Below the pieces are notes generated by a model that was not told the origin of the DNA, did no database searches, and saw only the letters and a list, made by a program, of their open reading frames with translations. DNA of 64,000 bases from Pelodera strongyloides (Eukaryota; Nematoda; Chromadorea; Rhabditida; Rhabditidae): the NCBI GenBank assembly GCA_036852015.1, contig JAANDG010000025.1, forward strand, positions 1-64,000, written 5' to 3'. The number at the start of each line of letters is the position of its first letter. Position 1 is the stretch's first letter. Shown here one piece after another: positions 46,539 to 59,770 of the stretch. The position numbers and the translations under genes are program-made.

Positions 46539-49500
46539 CTGCACATAATATGATTTTACACCCGATATATAAGGGAAAACGAGGAAATCAAACAAAAATC
46601 TAGATGTAGTATAATCGAGCTATAGGTTATAGCCATAGCCAAACTCTACCAAGAAAAAAAACAGAAGATTAAAACGACCGAAAAAAACACTAGGAATCAA
46701 AGACTCTAGCGAACTAAGTCTATGATTGTTATACGTTCCAGTAAAATGTTCGCCTCTTGCTCTGATAGTTTTAAAATTAAAATCCAGAAAATCTACCGTA
46801 CCTTGACCACGTTCGGAAGTTCGCCGTTGCGTCGCGGCGACGCGGATCGATCGCTCTTTGGAGTTGATGCGAATTGCGGGTCGAATTCGGATATCATCGA
46901 GGAGTTTGGTGTCTAAATGTTAAAATATATATGAAGTTCATAAATAACGAGTTCTCCGAATTCGTATTTAGCTCTATTCTCTATAATTTATGTTCATTTG
47001 CGTATGCTGCATAAGAATGATGGTGTCCACAATGCGTTTCAAAAACCGGCCAGTATTTCGCTTTAATTTCCGACTAGCGTTCATTGGCATTCAAAAGATA
47101 AGTTCGAAGGCTACGTAAAGAAAGCAAATAAGTCTAGTAGCATGCCAATAATCGTTTTTTTTCTCCGCCCTTTTGGCAGCACATTATTGAATAGAACTAG
47201 CACAAGGTGTGGGCAATTTCTTGCAGTCTCCCCTTAAAAATTAGCAGAAAGGTCTTGGACCTAACAATGAGTACTGATTTTGATGGAAATCTATGAACAT
47301 ACCGATGTCATTGGCAAATATGGTGGAGGTGGTCTCTGCTTCGGTTTTGCGGGGTACGGGGGTGGCGGGGGACGAGCTCTTAAACTTTGTGTCAGCGGCG
47401 TATTCCGCACGGGAATCCGCGGCGGAAGCGCACCACGCGACAAAGAACGATCACGATCGACGCAGCGTTCCGATCCTGAAATAAACGCTTATAATATACC
47501 TTAATTTCAGTTAACATACTTTACCTTACATAATCTCACTCCTATCAGTAGGTAACCTAACTTAAAGGGTCAGGCCCATTTCAAATGACCCCTGTTTTTG
47601 ATGATTCTCTGATTCTTCATGTCATATATAGTAGGATACGATATTTTCCTAATTTTCAAGCGCAAAATTCACGCAGTATTCAGCAATTTACCATTTTTTA
47701 CCATCATACCCAACTATTTATCGCAGTTGGCACGCCCCTTCGCGCTGATTGGGCAATATGCTCTATTGGGCGTGGCAATTGCGATATCGGCCAATCAGCG
47801 CGAATGGGCGTGCCAACTGCGATAGATAGCTGGGTATGACTGCCCACGGTAAATTGTTGAATGGTCTGTGAATTTTGCGCTTGAAAATTAGAAAAGTATT
47901 GCATCCTACTATATTTGACATGGAGAATCAGATAGAATCATCAAAAATAGGGGTCATTTGAAATGGGCCTGACCCTTTAAGTAACCTAGCTTACACTACA
48001 CATCACATACACACCACATAACATAACGATATAACAACGCAACATTTAAGAACACATTTCACTCCCCAACTGCGTGACAGGAAAAGAAATAGAAAAGCTG
48101 AAAACGCAATTATTCAAAATTGCTAATTGCTATGCTAATTGCAAACAAGTAGGTGTTGCGATCCATTTTCTCACCATTCGAGCCATTTTCTGTGCGCGGC
48201 GCACCCATTCCACTGACGTTCATCGTATGCAAATGTGACGAAGTGATCGGTCTTCTGATTTGAAAGCATCGTACCGATCCACCAATCACACTTTGTCGAC
48301 TACGCATACCGTAGGATTCGTAGGCTAAAGGATACGGTACAATACCAAGATTGTAGAAGGACAGAAAGAACAGAATATGGTAATCTGCATACAACACCAC
48401 AAGCACAGGGCCATTACATTGTTGATATAGAGTAGATTTTAAACAGGTAGGAAACGTGGTTTGTGAAACGCATGCTGCAAAATGCACAAATGGCACACAG
48501 TACAATACACAGTTGTTCAAGAGGCGTTTCAGAATCACGTTTCACATTGCTTTAATCTATGAAATCAATAAATCCACTACAGGTAAAGCACAAACAACGA
48601 CATAATAGGGGGTAAGAGAGAAAAGAGAGTTGCCCCGAAAAGATACAGTAAGCCAACAGACTGCGAAATAGAGAGAGAGAGAGAGAGATAGGGATAAAAA
48701 TCCGACAAAAGTTAGATTTAGATTTCTCACCGGGATTGACATCTCTGGGTGAAACTCGGTCTGCATCTTCGCTGGAGGAACACGTAGGAACCAAATCGTC
48801 ATCTGAATACGTTTCAATAAATATTGATTAGTAATTTGGTACCTATTGATTTATTGATTAGTCTTTTTTCTATATATTTATCTTGATCATATGTTTATTG
48901 TCCCCCCTGCTATGCATAATAGAACTCCTAAACTAACCTACTAGAGCATGTTTTCTAAAGAGTGGGTAACAATACACTTCTAGAAAAATTTAAGTAACTC
49001 AAAAAGAAAAACCCGGCAAAGACCCGAAAAGTGGGAAATGAAATACCAGCCATGCAAGTGTAATATACCACTTTTACAATTACGAAGCTTAAAGCGAAAT
49101 ACTGGTCGGTTTTTGAAACGCATCGCGGACAACTGAATTCCTACGTATTTATGCTAATTTGCTCGAATTTAGCTCGATTTTTTTATTCCAATTTATGTCC
49201 ATTAGCATAGGCTGCATAAGAATGCTGATCTACACTATGCGTTTCAAAAACCGGCCGGTATTTCGCTTTAAACCTTGGTGTAACTAAACACGTCTATGCG
49301 AGCCACGTTTCACGTGGTCTTGAGTTACACCCATCGTATTTTCGTTTGCTGCGTAACTGATGGTGAAGCGGGTGTCATAATATATGTGGTGCATTTCATG
49401 TGTGACAACATCGAACACGACTGGACAACGACGGACACAATTTATTATGGACGAACACATATATTACAATACAATGTGGATATTTTATTTATATTTAGAA

Positions 49501-52500
49501 AGGCACAGAACACGGACAGATGGACAGTTTACGGAAAGGCAAAAAAGAGAAAAGTTAAAATAAAGCATTAAAATAAACGTATATGAAAACATGACATATA
49601 ATGACACCGGAGACGAAAGTTCATTTACACAAACACGCATTTCGTACGCACCACCAAGCGTTGTTGGCGATTATTTTTCTCAAACTAAACTCGATTTATA
49701 TATGCTAATTTCTACTCATATGCAGAGTATGAACGCTAAGGAAACTAAGTTTATGTTTACGGTGACCAAACGTTTGACTAACAATTTTAACACCATTGAA
49801 ACACGTTTCACCAAGACAGTTTCACATACAAATAGTGCCGAAAACCACACAAACACATATATACATTCACAACAACTGAGACTGAGACTAGGTATCTGAT
49901 AATATATATGTACGTTGATATTGATTACTTAAGGAATACTATACACTGATATCACTCGGATGAAATTGGCCTGACCTTAGTGATACCGAAAAATGCGGCG
50001 TATTTAATACCTTACGCTTTGCCGGTGGCGTAAACGACCTATGCGGGGGCGGTGTAGAACCTAACCCTGTGGTATTCGTAACCCTAAGGGAACCTGTCCT
50101 ACCATGCAATGGACAATGTATATCTATTGTGCTGGAATCTATATAAGGTATGCCTTCAAAGCGTTCTGTCTCATCCGGATTCAAGATGATACGATGATCC
50201 ACGCCTTTAAGTCTAAGCTGCGGTGTCTGAGGGCAACTACCGTAACCCGTAGTTCTGGGAGTGCCAGACTCACGCGGCGCAGTACTTGGGTATTCATGAC
50301 ATGCCGCCGCGTTGTTTCGTATTTTGTAGTCTGGTGTCGGTGGGGTGGGTGGTGGTGAATGAATGCCGTGACTAGTGCTACTGCTCTGAAGTAACTTTGG
50401 TTGCTTGAACAATTCGACCAAAGGCATCGGACCCGAGATTTCGGGTCGAGGTTTAGCTCGAACGCGTGCAGAACCACCACCGGAAGTAGAAGCGCCGGTG
50501 GACTTTTGAAGATGACCCGCTGATTTACCGTGTCTTCCGTTGAGCGCCTCGTCCGCTGAGTACACACTACTGTCCTCGGTCGTCGAACCGGAATTCTTGT
50601 CTGCTGAGCGCGATTTCTGAAACTTTATTTTACGGTCATAACACAATCGTAAATCGGGGTTCTTATATTTTCAATGGATTTCTTTATACCGAACACAGCA
50701 CATGTTTCATAAACAATTCACGACACGTTAAAGGGACAGGCCCATCAAAGTAAACCTATATTTACGATACGTCCATAGTGACTATCAAGCATTTTTATTA
50801 CAATATATGCAAACTAAATTTCACATTTATTTGCCATGGAAAACTTTTTTCCGATGCGCTCAGCTTAAATGTATACCGTAAAGCCGCAAATATCCTTGCC
50901 GTCAATGCAAATTTGTGGTGAAATTATAATGCGATTAAAATTTGCATATATAGCTTTGAAATCTGCAGTTTTATGGTATACATATGCGGTGCGCGCATTG
51001 GAAAAAAGTTGTCTGGGCGAATAAGGGTGAAATTTAGTTTGTATATATTGTAATAAAAATGCTTGATAGTCATTATGAACGTATCGTAAATATAGGTTTA
51101 CTTTGATGGGCCTGTCCCTTTAAAGCGAAATACCGGCCGGTTTTTGAAACATATAGTACACCAACATTCGTATGCAGCGTATGCAAATGAACATAAATTG
51201 GAATACAAATCGAGCTAAATTCGAGGAAATTAGCATAAATACGTAAGAATTCCGTTGTCCACGATGCGTCTCAAAAACCGGCCGTTATTTCACTTTAAAT
51301 CTAAAGTTTATCACACGTCGTGAACCAAATTAAAGGGAAAAGTTTGACCGACAAACCTTTGGAATGAGTGCCTTTGCCGCTCTCTTCACCAAAGTATTTC
51401 CCTTGTCTCGGCTCTTTTTATTCTCCATCGACTTATATTGATCCATTATCTTTTCCTCGAGCTTTTCTTTGTGACGACGCAAGTTGGACAACTTTTCCTG
51501 TAAGTTATATAACTTATTTTCCGGGAGCTTAAATAATAGGTGAAAGGTACGTAAGTACTCAGTACCATAATAGTTGTACGTAAGGCATAAGCGCATAAGG
51601 CCAGAGCCGTAAAAGAATGAGATATCTTTTCAAATTCCAAAGCACATATGATATGTTCTTCTTATTCTGATCAAACTCGCGCGTTCATCCGAAAATGTTT
51701 ACCTGGAACTCTCGTTGCTCCTGATGATACTGATCTTTTTCACTGAGCGCACGGTTCAGGAGCTCCTTGTTTTGGGTAATCAGCATATCAACCTAAACAT
51801 AGCTACCTCAATAAGAACCTACAATTAAAAGAAAACGAATATGGCACTGCGAGCAAATATTAGACAAACACATATATTTACTTACACGCTCCCAAATCTA
51901 CTCTGCACACAGCTTACTTTACTTTTAGGGAGTATTTGGGCCCGTAGAACTTTTATCACTAAATCTAACTCTGAACAACCATCATGAGAACTTTAATCTT
52001 TGTACCTTTTTTATATTAATAATATTGTCACCGTAAACCCTACCTGTCGACTCAAATTCCTGCTTTCCTCTTCGACGGTACGGTTTAATTGGGTGAGCAT
52101 CTGAAACAAAATTTCTGTAAAATTTTACTTTGAACAAAACTGCACTGGCGATACTTCAAAGCCCGACAAAAGTGAGCGTACTTATATGAAACCTTTGAAA
52201 CGTATTTTCTATAATTAATGTACAAAGCCTAATGTCGCTTATTTTGGAGTTGCGAAACGTTGGACTGCTTATACCAACTCCTTGAAACGTAGCATGGAAT
52301 TCGTTTCCGACATGACGACAAATAAACCTTTCTCCTTTATATAACAAGATTATACCTCAATCTTGTTCCGCAAATTGTTCATCTCGATCTCTTTGCCTTC
52401 CAACCTTTTTGTCAAATCTTCGATTGTGAAGTTCAAATTCTAAAAAGTGCACACATACAGTTCTATGTTCCTCTCCGACCCAAAGTGCCGACCCAACAAA

Positions 52501-55500
52501 AGCTAAGTACGTCTCTGGACGTCCTAGTTTTCTTTCCGCCCCGAGTCGAAAAATTTGAAACAGGCGTCGGAGTTGAGTCGGCAAAACTTTTCAATCAGCT
52601 TCTTTAGACAATAATAGTAAAATCTTAAATTGTTTATTACTATTTGATTATTTTATTGTATAGGTACTGTTTCTACGGTAATACATATACAAGTAATTTA
52701 TGTGAGCACGTGCAAAATATACATAAAATAGGGAAAGTGTCAAGAATTATAAACAAACCTTGATTGTGGCTTTTTGAGCATGATCGCTGAGCTTCAGCTT
52801 ATAAACCTCGGCATTAAAACCCTCACAACTTCGCGATAGACATTCATTCTCCTTTCTGGAAATGAATATTGTATGAACATTTATAAATTCAACTGGCTAA
52901 AGCAATACTCCCACAGTGTTTTGCTTTTATTACTGTATCAGTGAAACATTTTGTTTTCTGCAGTTTTCTCCAAATGCAAACCAATTATTTATATGGTTTC
53001 CAAGTATGGTAAAAATTTACAGCATTTTGAACTACACGAGAATATTTTTTTTATTGTTCATATTATATATGCAAGTTTCGTGTAGTGTAGAAATACGGTA
53101 GTATTGACAGGATAACACCGAATTTTGGGGATACTTGGAAACCCCATTAGAAATCACACTAATTGTAAAAGAAGATTAATAAACGTCAAAATAAAAACTT
53201 GTAGTTTACAGCATAAAAGCTCCTGGCTCAGCCCTAGTGACAAACAAGTCGTGCGGTGAAAAAATCGAGCTAATTGTTACTTTTGTGTTTCATTAAAGAG
53301 AAATACCGGCCGGTTTGTAAAACTCATCGTGGGCAACTGCCGCGTATGTATGCTAATTTGCTCGAATTTAGCTCGATTTTTTATTCTAATTTATGCTCAT
53401 TTGCGTAAGCTGCAAACGAATGCTGGTGTACTCGATGTTTTTACAAACCGGCCGCTATTTCGCTTTAACATACTAATCTTTCAGACGGAAGCAATACTAT
53501 CATGTAGGCTGATTGATGTTTCTAGTTCGCCTGGCACTATATAAGATATCAATATGGTCTTCTATACCAACGGGTTATTATCTCGACAATTAGTAGGCAA
53601 ATACCTTATATGCATACCTCAAACTCTGCAAGTCCCGCCTCAAATGTCCCATTTCGTTCTGTGCGTCGGCTGCTTGTTTGAGTGTGCGATCGTGATTCAT
53701 CCTCTCATTTCTGATGGCAGCTCTCAAGTCATCAACCTCTTGTTGAGCAGCCAATGAGGGAACCTGAAAATGCACATTTTAGAAGATGGATGCATATTTA
53801 AAATCATGAGTTTAACGCGACATGGCAGATGGTTTGCGAAAGGTGTGTCGGAAAATTGCCTTTCTGTTTTCTGTATGCAAATTAATCTATTTCCTGTGCG
53901 GATCCTACACAAAGCACTGCACACAGTGAACTTCAAGTTACGACAGTCAACTTCAAGTTTCCACAGTCAACACAGCCAACTTCAAACTTAAACTTCAAGT
54001 TCAACTTCAAGTAGTTTTCCCCAATTTGCCTGTGCTAAATCTCCCAGTTTCCTCAAACGTGGCTACAAAAACCGCATTCAAGAAACTTCAAGTTCAAGCA
54101 ACTTCAAGAAAATACTTGCAAAAACTAAAAACTAAATATATGAACCTTTTCATTTCTCAGTTTATTCTTCATCTCTCCAATTTCGAACTTGGCTCTTTCG
54201 TAGTCAATTGTGAGTAGATCGTGCAATTGCTGAAGGCGATCTTGGTCCACTAACAAGGTCTCGTTCAATCCCGAGAGTTGGTCCTGAACAACAGATTTAA
54301 GGACCTTGTTAAAGCGGTATCACACGTGGTTTCCGAATCATATACTGGTATTTGCCTACATTCTGCATGATTGCGCAACTGAAAAAATAAATTGGTCCTG
54401 AACAACATATTTATTATTGGCTAACTTTTTTGGGAACCCTGTTAAAGCGGTATGACACGTGGTTTTGCGGAGCATATGCTGGCATCTACATACATTCTGT
54501 ATGTGTATGACTGAGCAACAGCATGGAAAAATTTGAACACAATACATGGAAATGAGTAGTCCAGCACATGTGACAAAACATGTCGCTTTCAAGAAATTTT
54601 GCCCTCAAGCATACACAAATAAAGATCGCTTTATCAAGTTCACAACCCAGCTATCGCGCATTAGCGCAGTGTGTAACATGCTTGTCACCGGCCAGAGCAA
54701 CGAGAGTTCAAAGCCACGTGCCGAAGGGCAATAAAATTGGATATAAATAACCCATTTCCAGGATGTTAGCTCATATTGTGAAAATCACTACATATAATAT
54801 ACACGATTATTACGCAATTCAGTGCAGCTGTCAAACTAGCAAAAACAATTTGACATGCTGAGCATAGGGATGAGAGCAGTACCAGTTACTAATAAAATTA
54901 CGGGAATGTACAAATAGCTAATGTCCAACTAGATGTTCCTCATTCGCAGTTTAGCGATAATCGTAATCCCACGTTTCCCCCCAAACAAGCGGCAAACGCG
55001 GGATTCGGTTCTTAGTGCGAGCGCTAATCAGGGGCTTTGCCGCTAACACAAGGCCTTGCCTAATGTTTAATTGCGGGACATGATTGGCTAATCTGTCAGG
55101 AAACATGCGACTTTTCTTATTGCGTGGAATTGGGTGCTAGCCTGCCAGGAAACGCGGGATTTATTTTTGTTTCGCGGGAAACGTGCGGTAGAAGAACCGA
55201 GAAAGTACAAAAAAAAGACTGCAACTCAAAGTTACAAGAATAATGCACATGTAAATGGGAAAACACGGTATGCTGATTTTTCTCGCAAAAAAACTATAGA
55301 GATACGATAAGTATGAGAGACAGATAAAGTGTACATAACACATATCAAAGGTGTCCATTAATTTACACATGGTGGAAAGAAATATTTTGTTATTTCTTTT
55401 GTCAGGTCAAAGAAGATGAAAATTTAGATTTTTTGATTTTTGAAAATTTTGCTTACCAATTCTTTCTTTATTTCCTTTTTCGATTTCTCAAGTAAATCGG

Positions 55501-58500
55501 CCTGCACTCGGAGTTCACTATTATCTTGTTTGAGCAAGTCTTCCTAAAGGTTATATTTTTATTTAAAAAAAGTACTTTTGAGGATTTGCAAATTTACACA
55601 AGAAAATTATTCTGCAACAATTCCGATCTAAGGAGAAAAGTAAAAAAATTTTACATGCTGATTTTATAATTCAACAATTTATAACAACTACCTGAAGCTG
55701 AGCGTTGCGCAGAGAAACTTGCAACTTTGCAATGTCGTTGTGGAGCTTATTGGTGTTGGTCTAAAATGGTGGAATATAATAATAATTTATTACATCAGAG
55801 AGATGCGCATATGATTATGGCATCTTCGTAAAATATCCTGGTAACCATTATCTTATCTAAAACTTTGTCAGGTACTCCACTGAGTTATTTTTTTGAATTT
55901 GAAGTTCGAAGAAATTAGCCTTTTGCAATATAAAGAAAAGATGTCGAAAAGAATTGAAGCTGCGAAACTGGGCAAAATAATACTATAAAATTCGGAAAAG
56001 AACACATAAGAACGAAAGTGTGCTCAAATCTCAAATTGAAACAACTGTTCTCAATGAATGAACGTCTTTTCTTTATCGTTTCCTTATTTCCTTTTTTTCC
56101 AAGTTTATTTGCTTTTCAACACCTCTGCGAACACATAAACACATTAAAACAAAGTGTTACGGGAGGAAATTATAAGACAAAGATGCCAGGTGGGCATGAA
56201 TGTTTTGTAATGACATGGTAAAATACACTTTTTTTCTTCCTAATGAAAATCGATAACCCCGTACGTACAGTATGTATGAATACTAAGTCCAATCAGTCAA
56301 AATTTGAACATATATTTAAAGCGAAATACCGCCCGTTTTTTGAAACGCATCGCGGACCTGAATTCTTGCGTATTTATACTAATTTACTCTAATTTAGCTC
56401 GATTTTTTATTCTAATTTATGTTCATTTGCATAAACTGCATGAGGATGCTGGTGTACTCGATGCGTTTCAAAAACCTGCCGGTATTTCTCTTTAAAGTAA
56501 ATGGGAATAGAAGTTGTCTCCACAAATAGAACATGAAAATAAAAAGAGACTACTGTAAAATAATGGGTATGAACTATGAACCAAAGAAACTGGTCACAAG
56601 TGTGGCAGGTGTCAAAAGAAATAATGGCAGATTCCATATCATAGACCTGCCTACTTACGTAGCCCGGGGGTTCAAGCGTATGCTAGAGAACTTAAGTGGA
56701 CAGGTGGTGACAGGTGATGATTGAATCAGATCATAAAAGAGAAAATTTTGGGAAAGTTATGTGATGAACCTTAGTTGTAAATGGTCAGAAAAAGCCTAAC
56801 AACAGAGAATTGGAAATGATCCTATTCGACACAGGATCTATTGCGATTCCGAAGAAAAAAAAAGTTGTTTCGAAGCAATAGCTTTCATGTTTAGGCTACA
56901 TTTCATCGTATTACTCTAACCTATAAAGCATATATTACTGTCTTATTGTTGGTTGGATACCCCAGCAGAGTTAACATTAATCTACACTGGAACCAAACTA
57001 AAGGATCGGTCTTATCTTTTAATCAAAAGGGATCTAGATTAGCATAAAGGTTGCGTGGCCTTTGCCATTGAGAACAAGTGTCAATCGTAGTTAAATTCTT
57101 ACACAAATTTGAATAGCCAGCGGATTACATATCGTGAGGGGAAAACAGAGAGAGTGCGCGCGGTTGTAATATCTATGTTACGCGGATAATTGGCCAACTA
57201 ACGGGTTACTTGTGATAACTTCGTGAAATTTAACAATAAACAAACAAACAAACAAACAAGTGTCTACAGTTTATGACATCACTAGTTTATACTTCTTGTT
57301 GCTTTATATTTAAACTCGAACAATTGCCAAAATGTACTAGTGAGAGGCGAGAAATGTAAAGGGCCGAGACAGTGTATAAAACCGAGAGGGGAAGGAGAAG
57401 CAGGCATAGTGAGAGAGCAATCAGCAATTACTATGATATTTGTTTCCGAGCATTTTCCGCGGAAAAACCAGCTAGTTTTTTACTAGTTTCCTACTAGGTT
57501 TTTAGTCGGAAAAAGCTCGGAAAACGAAAGTTTGTCGGGAAAAACTCGGAAAATCCGCGGGAAATGCTCGGAAACGGACAAACAGACGGCTCCCGAGCTC
57601 GGCCCGCCTATTTTCCGAGCTCGGCCCGAGAACCTCAAAGTTTCCGAGCTTTTTCCGAGAATCTTCTCGGAGAATACTCGGAGAATTCGCGGAAAATCCT
57701 CGGAAACGCAAAGTTTCTCGGAAAATGCTCGGGATTCATTAACGGAGCAGGAATAACTAACTTACTGTATTTGTGCGTAGTTCCTCAGCTTCTCTCTTTG
57801 CAATAGTAGACTCTGAGGTTCGGGCCGCGATCTCGATTTGAAGTTCCCGCGTCTTTTCTTGCAGTAAATACACCTGAAGATTTATTTATTTACTTATTTA
57901 TTTGTTAGTGAATATTAAAAAATCATATAACAAATACACCTAGTCCATGTCCACACCCTTGAAAATTCGTCAACAAATTATACATAGAAGAATCGCGCTG
58001 GAAATCCAAAAATCGGAATAGCACCCCAAATATACGCCCTAATATACGCATAAATATCACAAATAAACGGCCAGGTAGAGAATTTTGCAGTTTTTTCTGT
58101 TCAAAATATGGTTTTCCAAGAGCCTAACCTTTTAATATGCCAAACCTATGCCAAGCCTAACCTATGCCAAATTGACTATGTGTGAATACTAACAAGTATG
58201 GTGCTAAATGCTCAAGAGGTCAACTTATGTAGACAAAGAAAGTGCGACTTCTGGTGCACATATCGTGTCGGATTGGCTTTGTTCGAATATAACGATCTGT
58301 TTATTTTCTGCCTCAGGGCATATATCATGTTACTGAGAGGTTAGCCACACGAGCGCATAATTTAACAGATTCTTTTCCGGCTATAATGCATACTGTTTGA
58401 GGATAGTTTAAAACGAAATAACGGTCGGTTTTTGAAACACGTCGTGGACAACTGAATCCTTACGTATTTATGCTAATTTGCTCGAATTCAGCTCGGATTT

Positions 58501-59728
58501 TTATTCTAATTTATGTTCATTTTTATAAGCTGCATAAGCATGCTGGTCTACTCGATGTGTTTCAAAAACCGGCCGTAATTGCGCCTTAAAAAAAATTGAA
58601 CTATTACAGGCTCAGGCTCACGTAAAAAATTGCGACGAAAAGATTATAGGAATAATTAATCATGAATGACTGTATCACATTGTATAAACATTGTATAACT
58701 TCATATATTGTCTATCAAACGAGATAGACAATATATGAAGCAAGATCATTATACAATAAATGTGCGGGCATTGCTGGTTAACGACCTACAAATTCAATCA
58801 ATAAATCAATTCTGACATAAAAATCGATAATCTCTTGATTAGGATATAAAAATCGATAATCTCTTGATTAGGATATAAAAATCGATAATCTCTTGATTAG
58901 GATATAAAAATCGATAATCTCTTGATTAGGATATAAAAATCGATAATCTCTGATTTACCTGTTCTTTGATGTTTGTGTTTTCTTGGCTGAGTTGTCTCAC
59001 ACGGTCGTCACTCTCGTTTAATGAAACGTTTTCGGCACGCCTGAAAAAGTAATCAATAAATTACGATCAATCGATAAGTGTAATAAAGCGATATTCATTA
59101 CTGTAAATAAAAACTAAAGAAAATAAGAGAGTGAAAGGGAAATTAAAGTGGTATGACACGTGATTGCGTGACAACTGCTGAACAACTTCACTGTCATGCA
59201 TTGTATGCAAAATTACTTTCTACACTACATGCACACAAAAGCATAGAATGCTTCGAATGAAGTGTTTAGCACAGCTCCACAAACCATGTATCATACCGCT
59301 CTAAATTCATTTACAGGCAGCGCATACCTGCTTTGAATATCGCAACATCTAACCATTTAGACAAAAGTCTTTTAGCATTTGGCTTTATTTAGAATATAGT
59401 AGTACTTCAAGAGTATTTAGTACTAGGGCTAGATTTAGCAATCCTCAGCGACGACCGTAATACTCTATTCCAGACACACATATCAAGTCGGGGGCTGCAT
59501 TCTAAAGTGCAACATCTGTTTTGAGACATCCAATCTACAATGGCCAATGGCCTCATTGTATTTGCATGTGCTGCATGGAAGTTACGAAAAATGGGGATCA
59601 AGCGACGGAATTTTAGGTCAATTTCGAAATGGTGAAAGGACTTTGTGGGAGTGAATATATTACGAAGAATATAAAAAAATGAGCAAAGTCATTTTGCTCA
59701 TAACAAGTCAATCGTTTTACGCATTTTG

Positions 59729-59770
<42 letters not shown>

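Noticed and set aside
50104..50567. Frames on both strands inside the large girdin tail exon
   Set aside because: They are shadows of the Ser/Pro-rich coding exon, whose frame is fixed by its phase with both neighbours.
58815..58952. CRISPR-like array
   Set aside because: Units of 29 bp follow one another with no spacers. It is a simple tandem repeat in a eukaryotic intron.
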